From positions 17,794 to 81,793 of the forward strand of contig CASFDV010000002.1 of assembly GCA_949293555.1 (NCBI GenBank): a stretch of 64,000 nt of DNA, written 5' to 3'. Source of the stretch: an uncultured Bacillota bacterium. GTDB lineage: Bacteria > Bacillota_I > Bacilli_A > RFN20 > CAG-826. Below are positions 1 through 11,727 of this stretch, in pieces (the first letter of the stretch is position 1; each line of letters starts with the position of its first letter). The notes below the pieces were generated by a model. That model did not search any database. It was not told the DNA's origin and saw nothing but the letters and a program-made list of their open reading frames with translations. Made by a program: the position numbers and the translations under genes.

Positions 1-1395
1 GTTCTCGAACGTGACGTTCCTCATGACGGCCCCGGTGGCGAGGTCGCCCCTCACGCGCGTGATCGCGGTGTCCGGGACATCCTCGAAGAGGACGTTCCTG
101 ACGGCGACCCCGTCCACGTCCCCGAGGTCCTCGTTCACCGACCAGTCGGCGTTGTACTCGATCGAAAGGTCGATGAGGTAGTCGTTCATCCCGTCGTTCC
201 GGTTGTCCCCGAGCATCTCGCCGTGCTCGACGGTGATGTTCTCGTAGAGGATGTCAGAGACTTCCGCCCTGTCGGCGTTATGGAGGGAGACGACGGCCTT
301 GTGGTAGTTGTGGACCACTGTGATGTCGCGGAACGAGATGTCCCTCATGACGTCGCCGTTGGCCTCGTAGCCGACTTCCATCGACTGGGCGAGGTCGGTC
401 CAGACGTTCACCTGGGAGAAAGAGACCCTTTCGGAGCTATGGCCGTCGTTGTCCTTGACGACGAGGGAGTCGTCCCAGGTGCGGACGTAGCCGCCCGTCA
501 CCTCGACGTCGCGGGAGCCTTGGACGGAAATGCCGTCCCCGTTGGGCCGCGCGGTGATGATCTTGACGTTCTCCATCGTCACGTGGTCGCAGTTATAGAG
601 GGTGACCGCCCAGCCGGCCGGGTCGGCGAGGATGATGCCCTCGATCCGGAGGTTCTTCCCTGCGCGGAACTCGATGGGGCAGGTGTTGTCGCCCTCCCCG
701 TCCCTGCTGTAGGTCTCGCCGGAAAGGACGCCCCGCCCGCGGATGGTGATGTCGTCGAGAAGCTCGGTCCGGATGTTCCCGAAGACGTAGGCGCCGCCGG
801 AAAGATAGAGGGTGTCCCCTTCCTCGAGGGGGATGGCGCCCGCGTCATAGACGCCGGGGCCGATGTAGACGACTCCTTCGTCCCCTTCCTCAGGGACATC
901 TTCCTCGAGAGGGTTGGCGAAGAGCTGGACGGCGGTCTTGGGATCGCCGTTGATCTCGATGACGTAGTTGTTGGGCTGCTCGAGGTCGAAGGAGACGACG
1001 TTCCCTTCGATCGTGGGCTCGATCCCGTAGGCGAGAGGGGAGACGCTCGCCGACTCGACTGCCTCGGGGAAGGTCATCGACACGTGCGCCCGCCCCTCGA
1101 AGTCGAAGTAGCTATAGGGGGACATCCGGTAGTCGTTGGACCAGCTGAACGTCCGCCCGTCGTTGACCCTCGTCTCGTAGACGAAGAGCTCCTGGCCCTC
1201 CACCTCGATCGCCACCTGCTCGGAGGTGTGCATGATGGAGGGGCCTTCGTAGGTGACGACCCTCGTCTTCTGGATCTTCTCGGACACAGGCGGTTCCGAG
1301 GAGCTGGAAGAAGTGGTGACGGCCTCCTCCGGCCCGCAGGAGGCGAGGAGGAGTGCGCCGGCAAGAAGCCCGGCGGCTAATATGCGCTTCATCAT
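1..1395 (-). CDS. GH28-like pectate-lyase-fold lipoprotein (3' end outside window)
   Basis: The frame opens at ATG 1395 and is still open at base 1, so at least 465 residues are present and the C-terminus is missing. The N-terminus is a lipoprotein signal (MMKRILAAGLLAGALLLASC) followed by a Ser-rich linker, so the protein is probably anchored outside the membrane. The body is a run of short beta-strand repeats with Asn/Asp turns, typical of the right-handed beta-helix. It contains PNGDGISV and WDDSLVVKD followed by GHSSE, which resemble the NTDG, DD and GHG motifs of glycoside hydrolase family 28. It is likely a polysaccharide hydrolase acting on uronic-acid or similar glycans; the substrate is not readable. 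It follows a related gene by 70 bases on the same strand, so the two are probably co-transcribed. Confidence 0.8.
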   Translation of the reverse strand, partial: MMKRILAAGLLAGALLLASCGPEEAVTTSSSSSEPPVSEKIQKTRVVTYEGPSIMHTSEQVAIEVEGQELFVYETRVNDGRTFSWSNDYRMSPYSYFDFEGRAHVSMTFPEAVESASVSPLAYGIEPTIEGNVVSFDLEQPNNYVIEINGDPKTAVQLFANPLEEDVPEEGDEGVVYIGPGVYDAGAIPLEEGDTLYLSGGAYVFGNIRTELLDDITIRGRGVLSGETYSRDGEGDNTCPIEFRAGKNLRIEGIILADPAGWAVTLYNCDHVTMENVKIITARPNGDGISVQGSRDVEVTGGYVRTWDDSLVVKDNDGHSSERVSFSQVNVWTDLAQSMEVGYEANGDVMRDISFRDITVVHNYHKAVVSLHNADRAEVSDILYENITVEHGEMLGDNRNDGMNDYLIDLSIEYNADWSVNEDLGDVDGVAVRNVLFEDVPDTAITRVRGDLATGAVMRNVTFEN

Positions 1396-1410
1396 GCTTC
1401 CGATTATGGA

Positions 1411-1439
1411 AGGGCCCCCTTCCTGGCCTAGAAGGGGGC
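1411..1439 (-). other. Hairpin between two GH28-like lipoprotein genes
   Basis: A perfect 9-base-pair inverted repeat (GCCCCCTTC at 1414-1422 and GAAGGGGGC at 1431-1439, 8-base loop) lies in the 70-base gap between the two minus-strand lipoprotein genes. There is no clear T-run after it on the minus strand. It may be an attenuator, an RNA-stabilising stem or a weak terminator rather than a strong stop. Confidence 0.5.
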
Positions 1440-1465
1440 ACTGCAAGATGAGGGGGTGAACCTGC

Positions 1466-3196
1466 TTATTCGATGAGAAGGGGCCCTTCGAGGGCGTCCA
1501 GCTCCTCCGAGGCCATGCTCCGGCGGAGGGTCGCCCCTGTCACTTTCTCCCCCGTTTCCGCGAAGGAGATGTTCTCCGTGTACTCGTTCTTGCGGATGCG
1601 GGAATCTCCTTCCAGCACCATCTCGCCCTCGAGCTCGATGTCCTCCATGAGGACGTCGGACACCATGGCGATCTGTCCCTTGAACTGAGGATCGAGCCGC
1701 TGGTCCTTGCTGCCGGCGAAGTTGAAGGTGGGGCTGAGCCCGGAGCGGACGGATCGTACGAGGAGGTTCCTTACCTCGATGCCATGGACGTCGCCGATCT
1801 CGGTGCCCCCGGACGCGGGGTTCTCGCTCCATGTGGCGGAGTATTCGGCGGTCATCTCCACAAGGTGGCTCTTGCCCGCGTCCCCGAGCCCCACGGAGCA
1901 GTCGTCGACGGTGATGTTCTCCCAGGAGATGTCGTGGATGTCGGCGTAGTTGCCGTTATGGATGCTCACCACCGGCTTGTGGTAGGCGTGGACCACGGTG
2001 AGGTCCTTGAAGGTGATGTTCTCCATTTCCTCCCCGACGGTCTCGAAGCCGATCTCCGTGGACTGGGCGAGGTCGGTCCAGATGACGATGTCGTGGAAAT
2101 GGATGTTCCTCGAGGAGCCGTGGCTGTCGCGGTCGGGGTTCCCGTAGGGGAGCGCGTAGTTCTTGCAGACGAGGGAGTCGTCGTAGGAGCGGACGAAGCA
2201 GTCCTTCACCTCGACGTTCTCGCAGGACTGGAGGGTGATGCCGTCCCCGTTGCTGCGGCTGCTGACGATCGCGACCCCGTCCACGAGCGCGTCCTTCGTG
2301 AAGTAGAGGTTCACCACCCAGGCGGAGGGATCGAGGAAGGTGACGTCCTTGATGGCGACTCCTTCGCAGGAAGAGAAATCGAGAGGGACGAGAGCGTCCT
2401 TCTGGCGGTCGAAGGTTGACCCGTCGATGATGCCCGGGCCGACGACGGCGATGTTCTTCGCCCCGTTCGCGGAAAGGGCGCCCCGGAGGACCGCGCCTTC
2501 CTCGAGCTTGAGGAGGGTGTTGCTCCCGAGGACGATTTTGTTGTTGTCCCCGATGAGGTCGTTGTTGTCCTTCGTGTGGATCCCCGGCCCGAGGGTGACG
2601 ACGTTCTCGTACTTGCTTTCGTCGATGGGCTCCTCGCCGTATTCGTCCGCGACGATCATGATGGCCTTGAGCGGGTCGCGGCCCGGCTCGAGGGAATAGG
2701 CTCCCGCGGAATAGAGGGTGAAGTCGATGACTTTCCCGCCATCCCGCACCGAGGGGATGATGTTCCATCCGGACGGGAGGACGCGGGCGCTATCGCCCGA
2801 GGCCTCGTCGAAGCGGAGGCGGAAGGTGATCCGCCCGCGGATCTTGACCCTGGCGAAGGCGGAGGGGACGCGCGAGGACTGGGGCATCGCCCAGGAATGG
2901 CTGTCGTTCACCATGACCTTGAGGAGAGGGACTTCCGTTTCCTCCTCCCCGTCGAGGACATAGAGCCTCGCGCCTTCGTAGCGTTCCATTTCGGCGGGCA
3001 CGTCCAGGATGTCCACCGCGGGAGGAACGGCTTGCTCCTCCTGGGGGGAGGAAGAGCTCCCGGCTTCTTCCGCCGAAGAACTGCCGGACTCTTCCGCCGG
3101 AGAGGTTGAAGTAGGCATGGACGAAACGTCTCCTGCGCAGGAAATCAGGAGAAAGGGGGCGATTAGAAGCAGTTTTCCAAAGAATCCTTTTTTCAT
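1466..3196 (-). CDS. GH28-like pectate-lyase-fold lipoprotein
   Basis: This 576-residue protein starts MKKGFFGKLLLIAPFLLISC, with a lipobox ending at Cys20, followed by a Ser/Glu-rich spacer to about residue 55 and a small beta domain (about 60-165). The rest is a right-handed beta-helix. GH28-type landmarks are visible: NGDGI at about 316-320, DD at about 339-340 and SHG at about 358-360, so the acidic and His positions needed for hydrolysis look kept. It is expected to be a surface-anchored glycan hydrolase. It starts 6 bases after the stop of the upstream ABC ATPase gene and has no obvious Shine-Dalgarno site, which suggests translational coupling. It is a paralogue of the next gene. The substrate is unknown. 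Confidence 0.85.
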   Translation of the reverse strand: MKKGFFGKLLLIAPFLLISCAGDVSSMPTSTSPAEESGSSSAEEAGSSSSPQEEQAVPPAVDILDVPAEMERYEGARLYVLDGEEETEVPLLKVMVNDSHSWAMPQSSRVPSAFARVKIRGRITFRLRFDEASGDSARVLPSGWNIIPSVRDGGKVIDFTLYSAGAYSLEPGRDPLKAIMIVADEYGEEPIDESKYENVVTLGPGIHTKDNNDLIGDNNKIVLGSNTLLKLEEGAVLRGALSANGAKNIAVVGPGIIDGSTFDRQKDALVPLDFSSCEGVAIKDVTFLDPSAWVVNLYFTKDALVDGVAIVSSRSNGDGITLQSCENVEVKDCFVRSYDDSLVCKNYALPYGNPDRDSHGSSRNIHFHDIVIWTDLAQSTEIGFETVGEEMENITFKDLTVVHAYHKPVVSIHNGNYADIHDISWENITVDDCSVGLGDAGKSHLVEMTAEYSATWSENPASGGTEIGDVHGIEVRNLLVRSVRSGLSPTFNFAGSKDQRLDPQFKGQIAMVSDVLMEDIELEGEMVLEGDSRIRKNEYTENISFAETGEKVTGATLRRSMASEELDALEGPLLIE

Positions 3197-3202
3197 ATGG
3201 AT

Positions 3203-4777
3203 CTAGGCAAGCCCGTTGCCGTCCTCCTTATCAAAGAAATGCAAGGCATCCGTGTCGAAGAGGACGGGGATCTTGTCGCCCTCCTTGACCTCGCCCTTGG
3301 TGTCGTATTCGAAGACGAACGGGGTGTCGCCTACGGTCCCGTGGATGTAGTAACGGTTCCCAAGAAGCTCGGGGATGTGGCTTTCCACAGTCATCATCGG
3401 CGTTTTCTCGCACGCGACATGGATGTCCTCGGGACGAATGCCGAGCTTCACGCGGCGGTCCTTCCCGTCGAGGTAGTCCTTGGCGCGCCCTAGGGCGCGG
3501 AGGGCCTCTTCCTTCCTTTCGGAGAGTTCCTTGAGACGGGACTCCAGCTTCCTCTTGCGCGACCTTCTCGTCTTTTCGTCGGCCAGTTCTTCCTGATAAC
3601 CCTTGAATTCCCGGTCCAATTCTTGGATTTCCCGTTCAAGACGCTCGACCTTGTCCTTGTAGGAGAGGAGGATTTCCTCCGTCTTCCCCTCGGGGAGGGG
3701 GAGCGAAAGGGAGCCGTCGACGAGGACGGTCCCGTCTTCCTTGATCTCCGCGGGGAATATGTTCATCGCTGGGGACCCCACGAAGGTGGCCACGAAGAGG
3801 TTCGCGGGGTGGTTGTAGATTTCCTTCGGGGTGCCGATCTGCTGGATGAGGCCGTCCTTCATCACGACGATGCGGTCGGCCATCGTCATTGCCTCGGTCT
3901 GGTCGTGCGTGACGTAGATGGTGGTGGTCCCGATCTTCCTGTGGAGGTCGACGATCTCGCTTCTCATCTGGATGCGGAGCTTCGCGTCGAGGTTCGAGAG
4001 CGGCTCGTCCATGAGGAAGATTCCTACGCTTCTTACGAGCGCGCGGCCAAGCGCGACCCTCTGCCTCTGGCCGCCGGACATTTCCCGGGGCTTGGCGTTC
4101 AAATAGGGCTCGATCTCGAGGACCTTGGCCGCGGAGGCGACCCTTTCCCTGATCTCCTCCTTGCTATAGCGGACATGCTTCATGAGGGGGACGGGGTGCT
4201 CGAGGAGTTCCTCGCGCTTCCTTTCCTTGGCGAGCCGTTCCTCCCGGAGGCGGCTTTCCGTGGCGAGTAGATCGTCCACGAACTCCCTTTCTTCGGGATC
4301 GCGGATTCCTTCCTCGGGGTGTTTCGCCAGGAGGGATTCGATTTTCCTCAGGTCCTTGGCGATGTCCCTGAGGTCGCGGTCGAGGAGGCGGATGGCCTTA
4401 TGGTCGATCGCTTCGACCTGCTTCCCTTCCTTGTCCAGGAGAGGGACGTGCTTGCCCCGCATCCTGAGCCCGAAGGCGAGGTTGTTGTAGACAGACATAT
4501 GGGGATAAAGGGCGTAGCTTTGGAACACCATCGCGATGTCCCTGTCCTTCGGGGTGAGGTTGTTGGCGAACCTGCCGTTCATGTAAAGCTCGCCCGCGGT
4601 GATTTCCTCAAGTCCCGCGATCATGCGGAGGGTGGTCGACTTCCCGCATCCGGAGGGACCGACGAGGACGATGAACTCATGTTCCTTCACGTCGAGGCTG
4701 AAGTCGTGGACGGCGAGAAGGCCGTTCGGATACCTCTTCCTTACCTTGCGAAGGGTGATGACGCTTTTCTCTTCCAT
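3203..4777 (-). CDS. Sugar ABC transporter ATP-binding protein, UgpC/MsmK family, with two helical insertions
   Basis: The cytoplasmic ATPase of a CUT1-type sugar importer, 524 residues against about 370 in typical MsmK/UgpC. Visible motifs are Walker [10 protein letters not shown] (about 40-48), Q-loop Gln86, signature MSGGQRQR (about 233-240), Walker B FLMDEP (254-259), D-loop and H-loop His291, all intact. A C-terminal OB/TOBE regulatory part follows. Two extra segments explain the length: a highly charged helical insert of about 95 residues (107-203) between the Q-loop and the signature, and a second Lys/Glu/Arg coiled coil (about 372-436) in the regulatory domain. Mycoplasmal UgpC also carries a long insertion, which supports a Mollicutes-like affiliation. 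No permease or binding-protein gene is nearby, so it may be a shared ATPase. The two GH28-like genes follow. Confidence 0.93.
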   Translation of the reverse strand: MEEKSVITLRKVRKRYPNGLLAVHDFSLDVKEHEFIVLVGPSGCGKSTTLRMIAGLEEITAGELYMNGRFANNLTPKDRDIAMVFQSYALYPHMSVYNNLAFGLRMRGKHVPLLDKEGKQVEAIDHKAIRLLDRDLRDIAKDLRKIESLLAKHPEEGIRDPEEREFVDDLLATESRLREERLAKERKREELLEHPVPLMKHVRYSKEEIRERVASAAKVLEIEPYLNAKPREMSGGQRQRVALGRALVRSVGIFLMDEPLSNLDAKLRIQMRSEIVDLHRKIGTTTIYVTHDQTEAMTMADRIVVMKDGLIQQIGTPKEIYNHPANLFVATFVGSPAMNIFPAEIKEDGTVLVDGSLSLPLPEGKTEEILLSYKDKVERLEREIQELDREFKGYQEELADEKTRRSRKRKLESRLKELSERKEEALRALGRAKDYLDGKDRRVKLGIRPEDIHVACEKTPMMTVESHIPELLGNRYYIHGTVGDTPFVFEYDTKGEVKEGDKIPVLFDTDALHFFDKEDGNGLA

Positions 4778-4874
4778 GGCAAGGCTATCTTGCCCTTCCG
4801 GGGGTTTCTTTTTAACTTTCGCGCACGTTCCCCCGTTAGGAATGCAGTCTTGCCCACCTTATGGCCTTGGAGGG

Positions 4875-4906
4875 ACAAGAAAAGGCCCGCCTCGGAGGCG
4901 GGCCCT
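4875..4906 (-). terminator. Rho-independent terminator of eno
   Basis: On the minus strand GGCCCGCCT, loop CCG, AGGCGGGCC (4884-4904) is followed by TTTTCTT. This perfect GC-rich stem with a T-run lies 20 bases after the enolase stop codon. Confidence 0.93.
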
Positions 4907-4923
4907 CCCTGCTCCTTCCGGAA

Positions 4924-7281
<2,358 letters not shown>

Positions 7282-7285
<4 letters not shown>

Positions 7286-8688
7286 TCGAGAAGGCGAAGG
7301 CGTTCCTGCTCTCGTATTGGAAGGAAATCCTGTCCTTCCTGAGCTTCTTCCTTCTGGGGCTCGCCTTTTCCTCGCCGACGTTCGGGCCGGTCCTCGTCGC
7401 CCTGGAAGGAGCCTTCGCCTTGCTCCTTTATAAGAAAGGCACGCTTTCGAAGAAGGAGGTCGCTAGGCATCTCTATTGGTTTCTCCCCCTCTTGCTCCTT
7501 GCGGTCCTTCCGGTCATCTTCCAGGTCAAAATCAGCGGTGTTCTCGCCGTATTTCTTTGGATTTTCAACATCATCGGCATCCTTGGGGCGGTCCTTGTCG
7601 GCGTGATGGCCGCGCGGGAGGATCCTCTGAGACGCGAGAGAATGATCGCCGCCGGGGCCCTAGCCCTCGCCCTACTCGTCCTTGTTTCCTTCATCGCGAC
7701 ATTGGGCTTGTACGGACCACTTCACGCTGCGCTATACCCTGACGAGGTGTACTACTGGGAGGGCATGGCCTTCCATGTCGCGGACGAGGCCTCCCTTTTC
7801 ACAACTTCAGGGATCGTGACGGTTTCCGCGACCGAGTACTCCTTCATCCCCTTCCTCCTCGCCGCATCCGGGATCTCTCTTCTCTTTCTCGACCCAAGGG
7901 GGAGGAGACTTCTTTTTGCCATCCTCCTTTCCTGCTCTTTCCTGGGATTCCTTGTCCTGGCGCTTCTTCCGAACGTCCTCGCGCTCATCATCCTCCTTGC
8001 CTTTTATCTTGCCGGGATTGCCCTTCGCTTCATCCCATGGGCCGAGAAGACGCCGAGGTGGATGGGCGTGCTCATGTTCGTCCTTCTTTCCCTGGCGCTC
8101 GCTTTTTCCCTCCTCATCCTCTTCCTGGCCTTTACCGGGACGGATGTCTATGGGAGCGGGTTCCTCAGGAAGCTTCTCGACAACCAGCGCTTCATGGAGC
8201 CGGTCAACCGCTCGATCCAGGCGGTTTCCTCCTCCGGCATCCTAGGGTTCCTGTTCGGCCTTGACCCCTTTACCTCCTCGGGAGGGCTGACCTTCTCGAC
8301 GTGGAACGGGGGGTATACATACTGGAACGAGGTCCCCCTCACGAACCTCCAGGCATCTTCCTTCCAGGAAGGGGGCATCCTCGCCTTCCTTTCTTCTGCC
8401 TGGCTATTCCTTGTCGCGATCGCCCTTTGCTACTGGGCCGCGAGGGACCATCGGTCCGGGAAGGGGGCGTGGGACAGGGCGCTGGTCTCTATCTTCGCGA
8501 TGGCGTGGGTCCTCTATGCTTCCCTTCAGATGGACGCCTTCCCCTTCGTGAGGCAGCCGACGGCATATCTTTCCCCGACGTTCGGGAACGGAGGGTTCGC
8601 CCTCTTCGCCCTTTCGTTTGGCTACGCGGCCCCTCCCTTCGAAAGAGGGCTTCTTGGTTTCGGAAAGGAAAGGGAGGCGCTCTCATGA
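7282..8688 (+). CDS. Polytopic membrane protein, O-antigen ligase/polymerase-like
   Basis: A 468-residue protein with roughly ten to twelve hydrophobic segments. I place the start at GTG 7282, which overlaps the previous stop (GTGA) and has GGAGG nine bases upstream; upstream codons in frame lie inside the previous gene. Between the last helices is a long extracytoplasmic loop ending with an Asn-Leu-Gln and SFQEGGILAFLSS, reminiscent of the N-x-x-L-x-x-x-x-E-x-G-I-L pattern of Wzy/WaaL-type enzymes. It is therefore possibly a polysaccharide polymerase or ligase, but similarity is weak. It lies between a glycosyltransferase-like gene and a lipoprotein gene with 4-base overlaps on both sides. 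Confidence 0.55.
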
Positions 8689-9590
8689 ACAAGCGGAACG
8701 GCACGCTCCTCGCCCTTTCTCTTTTGGTTCCCGCCCTGTCCCTCACCTCGTGCATGGACCGGGTGAAGGAGCTTTACGGGGAGGACGATTACCTGCGGGG
8801 GACCCTCGTCGACTACTACTTCACGGGAAGGAACGACTTCGCGGACAAGGTCGTCATGGCGAACGACGTGCTTCCTCCTCTCATGGGGGAGGAAGGGTAT
8901 GCGCTCGGCGACCTGGACAAGGAAGTCGCGGGCAGGCCCTCGCCGAGGGAAATGTTCCCGGAATGGTTTTCCTGGATGCCTGAGGACGGGACCATCAGCG
9001 CCTATCACGCGGAGGCCCACCCCATGGAGCAAAGCTACCTCGGGAAGGACTTCGGGAGGACGGCTTCCATGAACGCGAAGGACCCTTCCTTCGCGGACGG
9101 GATCGCCTCGCGGATATACGACGGGCAGCTTTCCTGCCACACCTACCATTCGAAGGCGTTCCTGAACCTCGACGAAAGCGGGATGTCCCTCATGTTCCCC
9201 CACGCGATCGAAGACCCGGGGGACGGGATCCTGATGTCCCTCAGGGGAGGGTCCGACGTCGGAGGGGCGAGGGACGTGTCGCTGGAGGTGGCAGTGACCC
9301 TTTACTTCGACCTGGGGGAGGGAACTTACTTCGCCGACTCGGTCGTGCTCGAGAACGTCCTTCTTCATACGAACGACGGGGGAGAGAACGTGAGCTTCCT
9401 CGCCGTTCCCTTGGATCTCTTCGTAAGCACGGGCCCATTGGCGGGCTTTGGCATTTCCTATGAGTACCAGGAGGACCCCGCCTCCTCGGAATTCGTGATC
9501 AGCGCGAATGCGGAAGAGAAGACGGAAGGCCACTTCGGGCTTCTTCTCTATGAAGTTACTCTTCCGGGCTGGACGCTTGGGATTTCCTAA
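8685..9590 (+). CDS. Lipoprotein of unknown function
   Basis: A 301-residue protein with signal MNKRNGTLLALSLLVPALSL and lipobox LTSC (Cys23), so it should be membrane-anchored on the outside. The mature part is rich in Asp, Gly, Phe and Tyr with no family I recognise. It starts at ATG 8685 overlapping the preceding stop (ATGA), with GGGAGG upstream, and is probably the third gene of the 6341-9590 operon. Its end overlaps the end of the convergent ATP-grasp gene by 35 bases. Confidence 0.75.
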   Translation: MNKRNGTLLALSLLVPALSLTSCMDRVKELYGEDDYLRGTLVDYYFTGRNDFADKVVMANDVLPPLMGEEGYALGDLDKEVAGRPSPREMFPEWFSWMPEDGTISAYHAEAHPMEQSYLGKDFGRTASMNAKDPSFADGIASRIYDGQLSCHTYHSKAFLNLDESGMSLMFPHAIEDPGDGILMSLRGGSDVGGARDVSLEVAVTLYFDLGEGTYFADSVVLENVLLHTNDGGENVSFLAVPLDLFVSTGPLAGFGISYEYQEDPASSEFVISANAEEKTEGHFGLLLYEVTLPGWTLGIS

Positions 9591-10497
9591 GCGAATCCTC
9601 GATCTTTTTCCGGTAATCGGAAATATCGAGCCAGCCGGACTGGATGAAGTCGGCGACATCTTTGTCGAAGCGGAGCGTCCCCTTCGCCGGGGTGAAGGTC
9701 ATTTCGTTGAGATAGATCTTTCCTCTTGCCAGGAAGAAGTCGACGCGCACGAAGGGGAATGGCTTGGCGAGAAGCTCCGCGAGGGCGACCATCTCGTCCA
9801 TCTCCTTCGGCCGGGGCGGGATTTTGTCGCTTGCCTTCCAGCCGTTGAACTGGCTTTCCGGGAACGGCGTCCAGTCGATGAGGAGCTGGTCGTAGCGGAT
9901 GTCCTTGCCCCTCCCCGTGACGAGATAAAGGTTCCTCGCCTTCCCGTTGAAGACATGGATCTTGTATTCCGGAGGCAGGTCGTTTCCTTCGCCGAGATAT
10001 TCCTCCGCGATGATCTCGGGCGCGATGGGGGAGTAATGGGGTTCGAGCGTCAGCTTCCCGTAGTCGGTCGCAAGATACCTCGCGAAGAGCGTCCTTCCTT
10101 CCTCGATGGCCATCTTCCTGTCGCTTCCGGGAAAGACGACCTGGTTGAAGCCCGAGGCGTGGGTCGCCTTCAGGACATAGGCATCGGGCATTTCCTCGAA
10201 CGGGATGGACTCATAGTCGGGGAAGATGCCATAGGAGGGGACGAGGTAGTCGGAGAGGCCCAGCCCCTCGGCGTATTCCCTGAGGCCGCGTCTGCCGGCG
10301 AGCCTGACGGCAAGGGGATCGTTCGGATAGCCATGGAGCCGGAGCCATTGGAGCTTCTCCGTATAGCGGATGGGCTTCTTGAGATGAAGGACATGCCCCG
10401 TCAGGTAAAGGTATTGCATCTTCAGGAAGAGGGAGGGCGAGAGGCGCTTGAGCGCTCGCGCGAGAGGCTTGTCTGCTCGTGTTCCCAGGGCGTCCAT
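9556..10497 (-). CDS. TupA-like ATP-grasp protein (polysaccharide synthesis)
   Basis: A 313-residue cytoplasmic protein of the TupA-like ATP-grasp family found in teichuronic-acid and capsule clusters. Typical landmarks are TEKLQWLRLHGYPNDPLAV near the N-terminus, YVLKATHASGFNQVV, PEIIAEEYL, PEYKIHVFNGKARNLYLVTGR, FVRVDFFL and KIYLNEMTFTPAKGTLRF. ATG 10497 is chosen because the family begins near this point. A TATAAT box ends 10 bases upstream and there is no Shine-Dalgarno site. It probably adds an amino acid or similar group to a glycan or glycan precursor; the acceptor is unknown. It is divergent from the GT4 gene at 10537 and is a paralogue of the protein at 39880. Confidence 0.85.
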   Translation of the reverse strand: MDALGTRADKPLARALKRLSPSLFLKMQYLYLTGHVLHLKKPIRYTEKLQWLRLHGYPNDPLAVRLAGRRGLREYAEGLGLSDYLVPSYGIFPDYESIPFEEMPDAYVLKATHASGFNQVVFPGSDRKMAIEEGRTLFARYLATDYGKLTLEPHYSPIAPEIIAEEYLGEGNDLPPEYKIHVFNGKARNLYLVTGRGKDIRYDQLLIDWTPFPESQFNGWKASDKIPPRPKEMDEMVALAELLAKPFPFVRVDFFLARGKIYLNEMTFTPAKGTLRFDKDVADFIQSGWLDISDYRKKIEDSLRKSQASSPEE

Positions 10498-10536
10498 GCG
10501 GTTGCCGATTATAGAGGGATTCCCTAAAGTTAGGCG
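10498..10536. promoter_or_regulatory. Compact divergent promoter between ATP-grasp and GT4 genes
   Basis: The 39-base gap holds two promoters. On the plus strand TTGCCG (10502-10507), a 17-base spacer and TAAAGT (10525-10530) end six bases before ATG 10537. On the minus strand TATAAT (10513-10508) ends ten bases before ATG 10497. The near-palindrome AGGGATTCCCT (10515-10525) lies between the two -10 boxes. Transcripts from both would have almost no 5' leader. Confidence 0.6.
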
Positions 10537-11727
10537 ATGCGTCTCCTTTTTCTCTCGCAGTACTACCATCCCGAGAAAGTCCCAGGGTTCCGGATCGCGG
10601 AGGAGCTGGCAAGGCGCGGCCATGAGGTCACCGTCCTTTGCGAGGTCCCTCACTACGGGCTTGGGGAAGTCCCGGAGAAGTTCCGGAAGGGAGGTACGTT
10701 CCTCGAGAACGGGTTGCGGGTGGTTAGGCTGAGGGCTTCCCTGCGGAAGAAGGGATACCTTTCCCTCGCCTTGAACTACCTTTCCTTCTATTTCGCCGCC
10801 CTGAGGTGGGCGAGGAAGCACCGGAGTGAGTTCGACGTCACCTATGCCTGGTCCTTATCCCCGGTCATCTATCTTGCCGCCGGGAGGCTTCTTCGGAAGA
10901 AGGGGGGCGCGAAGATGCTCGTCCATGTCCTCGACTGCTGGCCCGCCTCGGTGTTTTCCGTTCTCCATCGGGAGGAGAAAGGGCTCCTTTTCTCAATCCT
11001 GAGGAAGTGGTCGGGACGGCTCTACCGCTCCGCGGACGAGATCTTGGTTTCTTCTCCTTCGTTCATCCCCTACCTCCAGGATGTCTGCAGGACAGGGAAC
11101 ATCCCCATCTCCTATTTGCCACAGCCGATGGACGAGGCGGAGCCTGGCCTCTGTCCTTCCTTCCCGAGGAAGAAGCACTCCTTCCTGTACGCGGGGAATG
11201 TCGGAAGGCTCCAGCTCGTGCCTCTCCTCATCAAGGCGATGCGGGAAGTCCGCGAGGATGATATTGACCTCCATATCTTCGGGAACGGCTCGTTGCTCGG
11301 GGAGTGCAAGTCCCTCGCGGGAGAGCTGGGGCTAGGGGACAAGGTCGTCTTCCATGAGCCCGTTCCGAGGGAGAGCCTCGTCGCGATCGCGCGGACGATG
11401 GACGCTTCCTTCGTCTCGCTGAAAGGGGACGGGACAGTCGTCTCCTCGACGATCCCGAACAAGCTGATCAACTCGCTTTCCTATGGCATTCCCGTCATCG
11501 GCGTCATCGGGGGAGATGGAGCGAGGATCCTCAGGGAAGCTGGCGGCGCCCGTCTCGTGGAGCCGGATGAGAAGGCGGTCGCGAGGGCGATCGAGGAAAT
11601 CGCCGCCCTGAGCCGCGAAGAAAAACAGCGCCTGGGCAGGCTGAACGAAAGCTACGCAAAAGTCCATTTCTCCCTTGACGGGTTCGTGGACGAGGTCGAG
11701 AGAAAGCTGCTCTACCTGGCGGACTGA
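10537..11727 (+). CDS. GT4-family glycosyltransferase (WbuB-like)
   Basis: A 396-residue GT-B glycosyltransferase. The N-terminus MRLLFLSQYYHPEKVPGFRI followed by ELARRGHEVTVLCEVPHYG and the central FLYAGNVGRLQ resemble WbuB-type enzymes, some of which transfer L-fucosamine in O-antigen synthesis. That would agree with the capE/F/G genes in this window, but acceptor and donor are inference. The C-terminal donor domain contains VSSTIPNKLINSLSYGIPVIG. It would act at the cytoplasmic face of the membrane. The start has a -10-like TAAAGT six bases upstream. Its end overlaps the convergent gene by 16 bases. Confidence 0.88.
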   Translation: MRLLFLSQYYHPEKVPGFRIAEELARRGHEVTVLCEVPHYGLGEVPEKFRKGGTFLENGLRVVRLRASLRKKGYLSLALNYLSFYFAALRWARKHRSEFDVTYAWSLSPVIYLAAGRLLRKKGGAKMLVHVLDCWPASVFSVLHREEKGLLFSILRKWSGRLYRSADEILVSSPSFIPYLQDVCRTGNIPISYLPQPMDEAEPGLCPSFPRKKHSFLYAGNVGRLQLVPLLIKAMREVREDDIDLHIFGNGSLLGECKSLAGELGLGDKVVFHEPVPRESLVAIARTMDASFVSLKGDGTVVSSTIPNKLINSLSYGIPVIGVIGGDGARILREAGGARLVEPDEKAVARAIEEIAALSREEKQRLGRLNESYAKVHFSLDGFVDEVERKLLYLAD

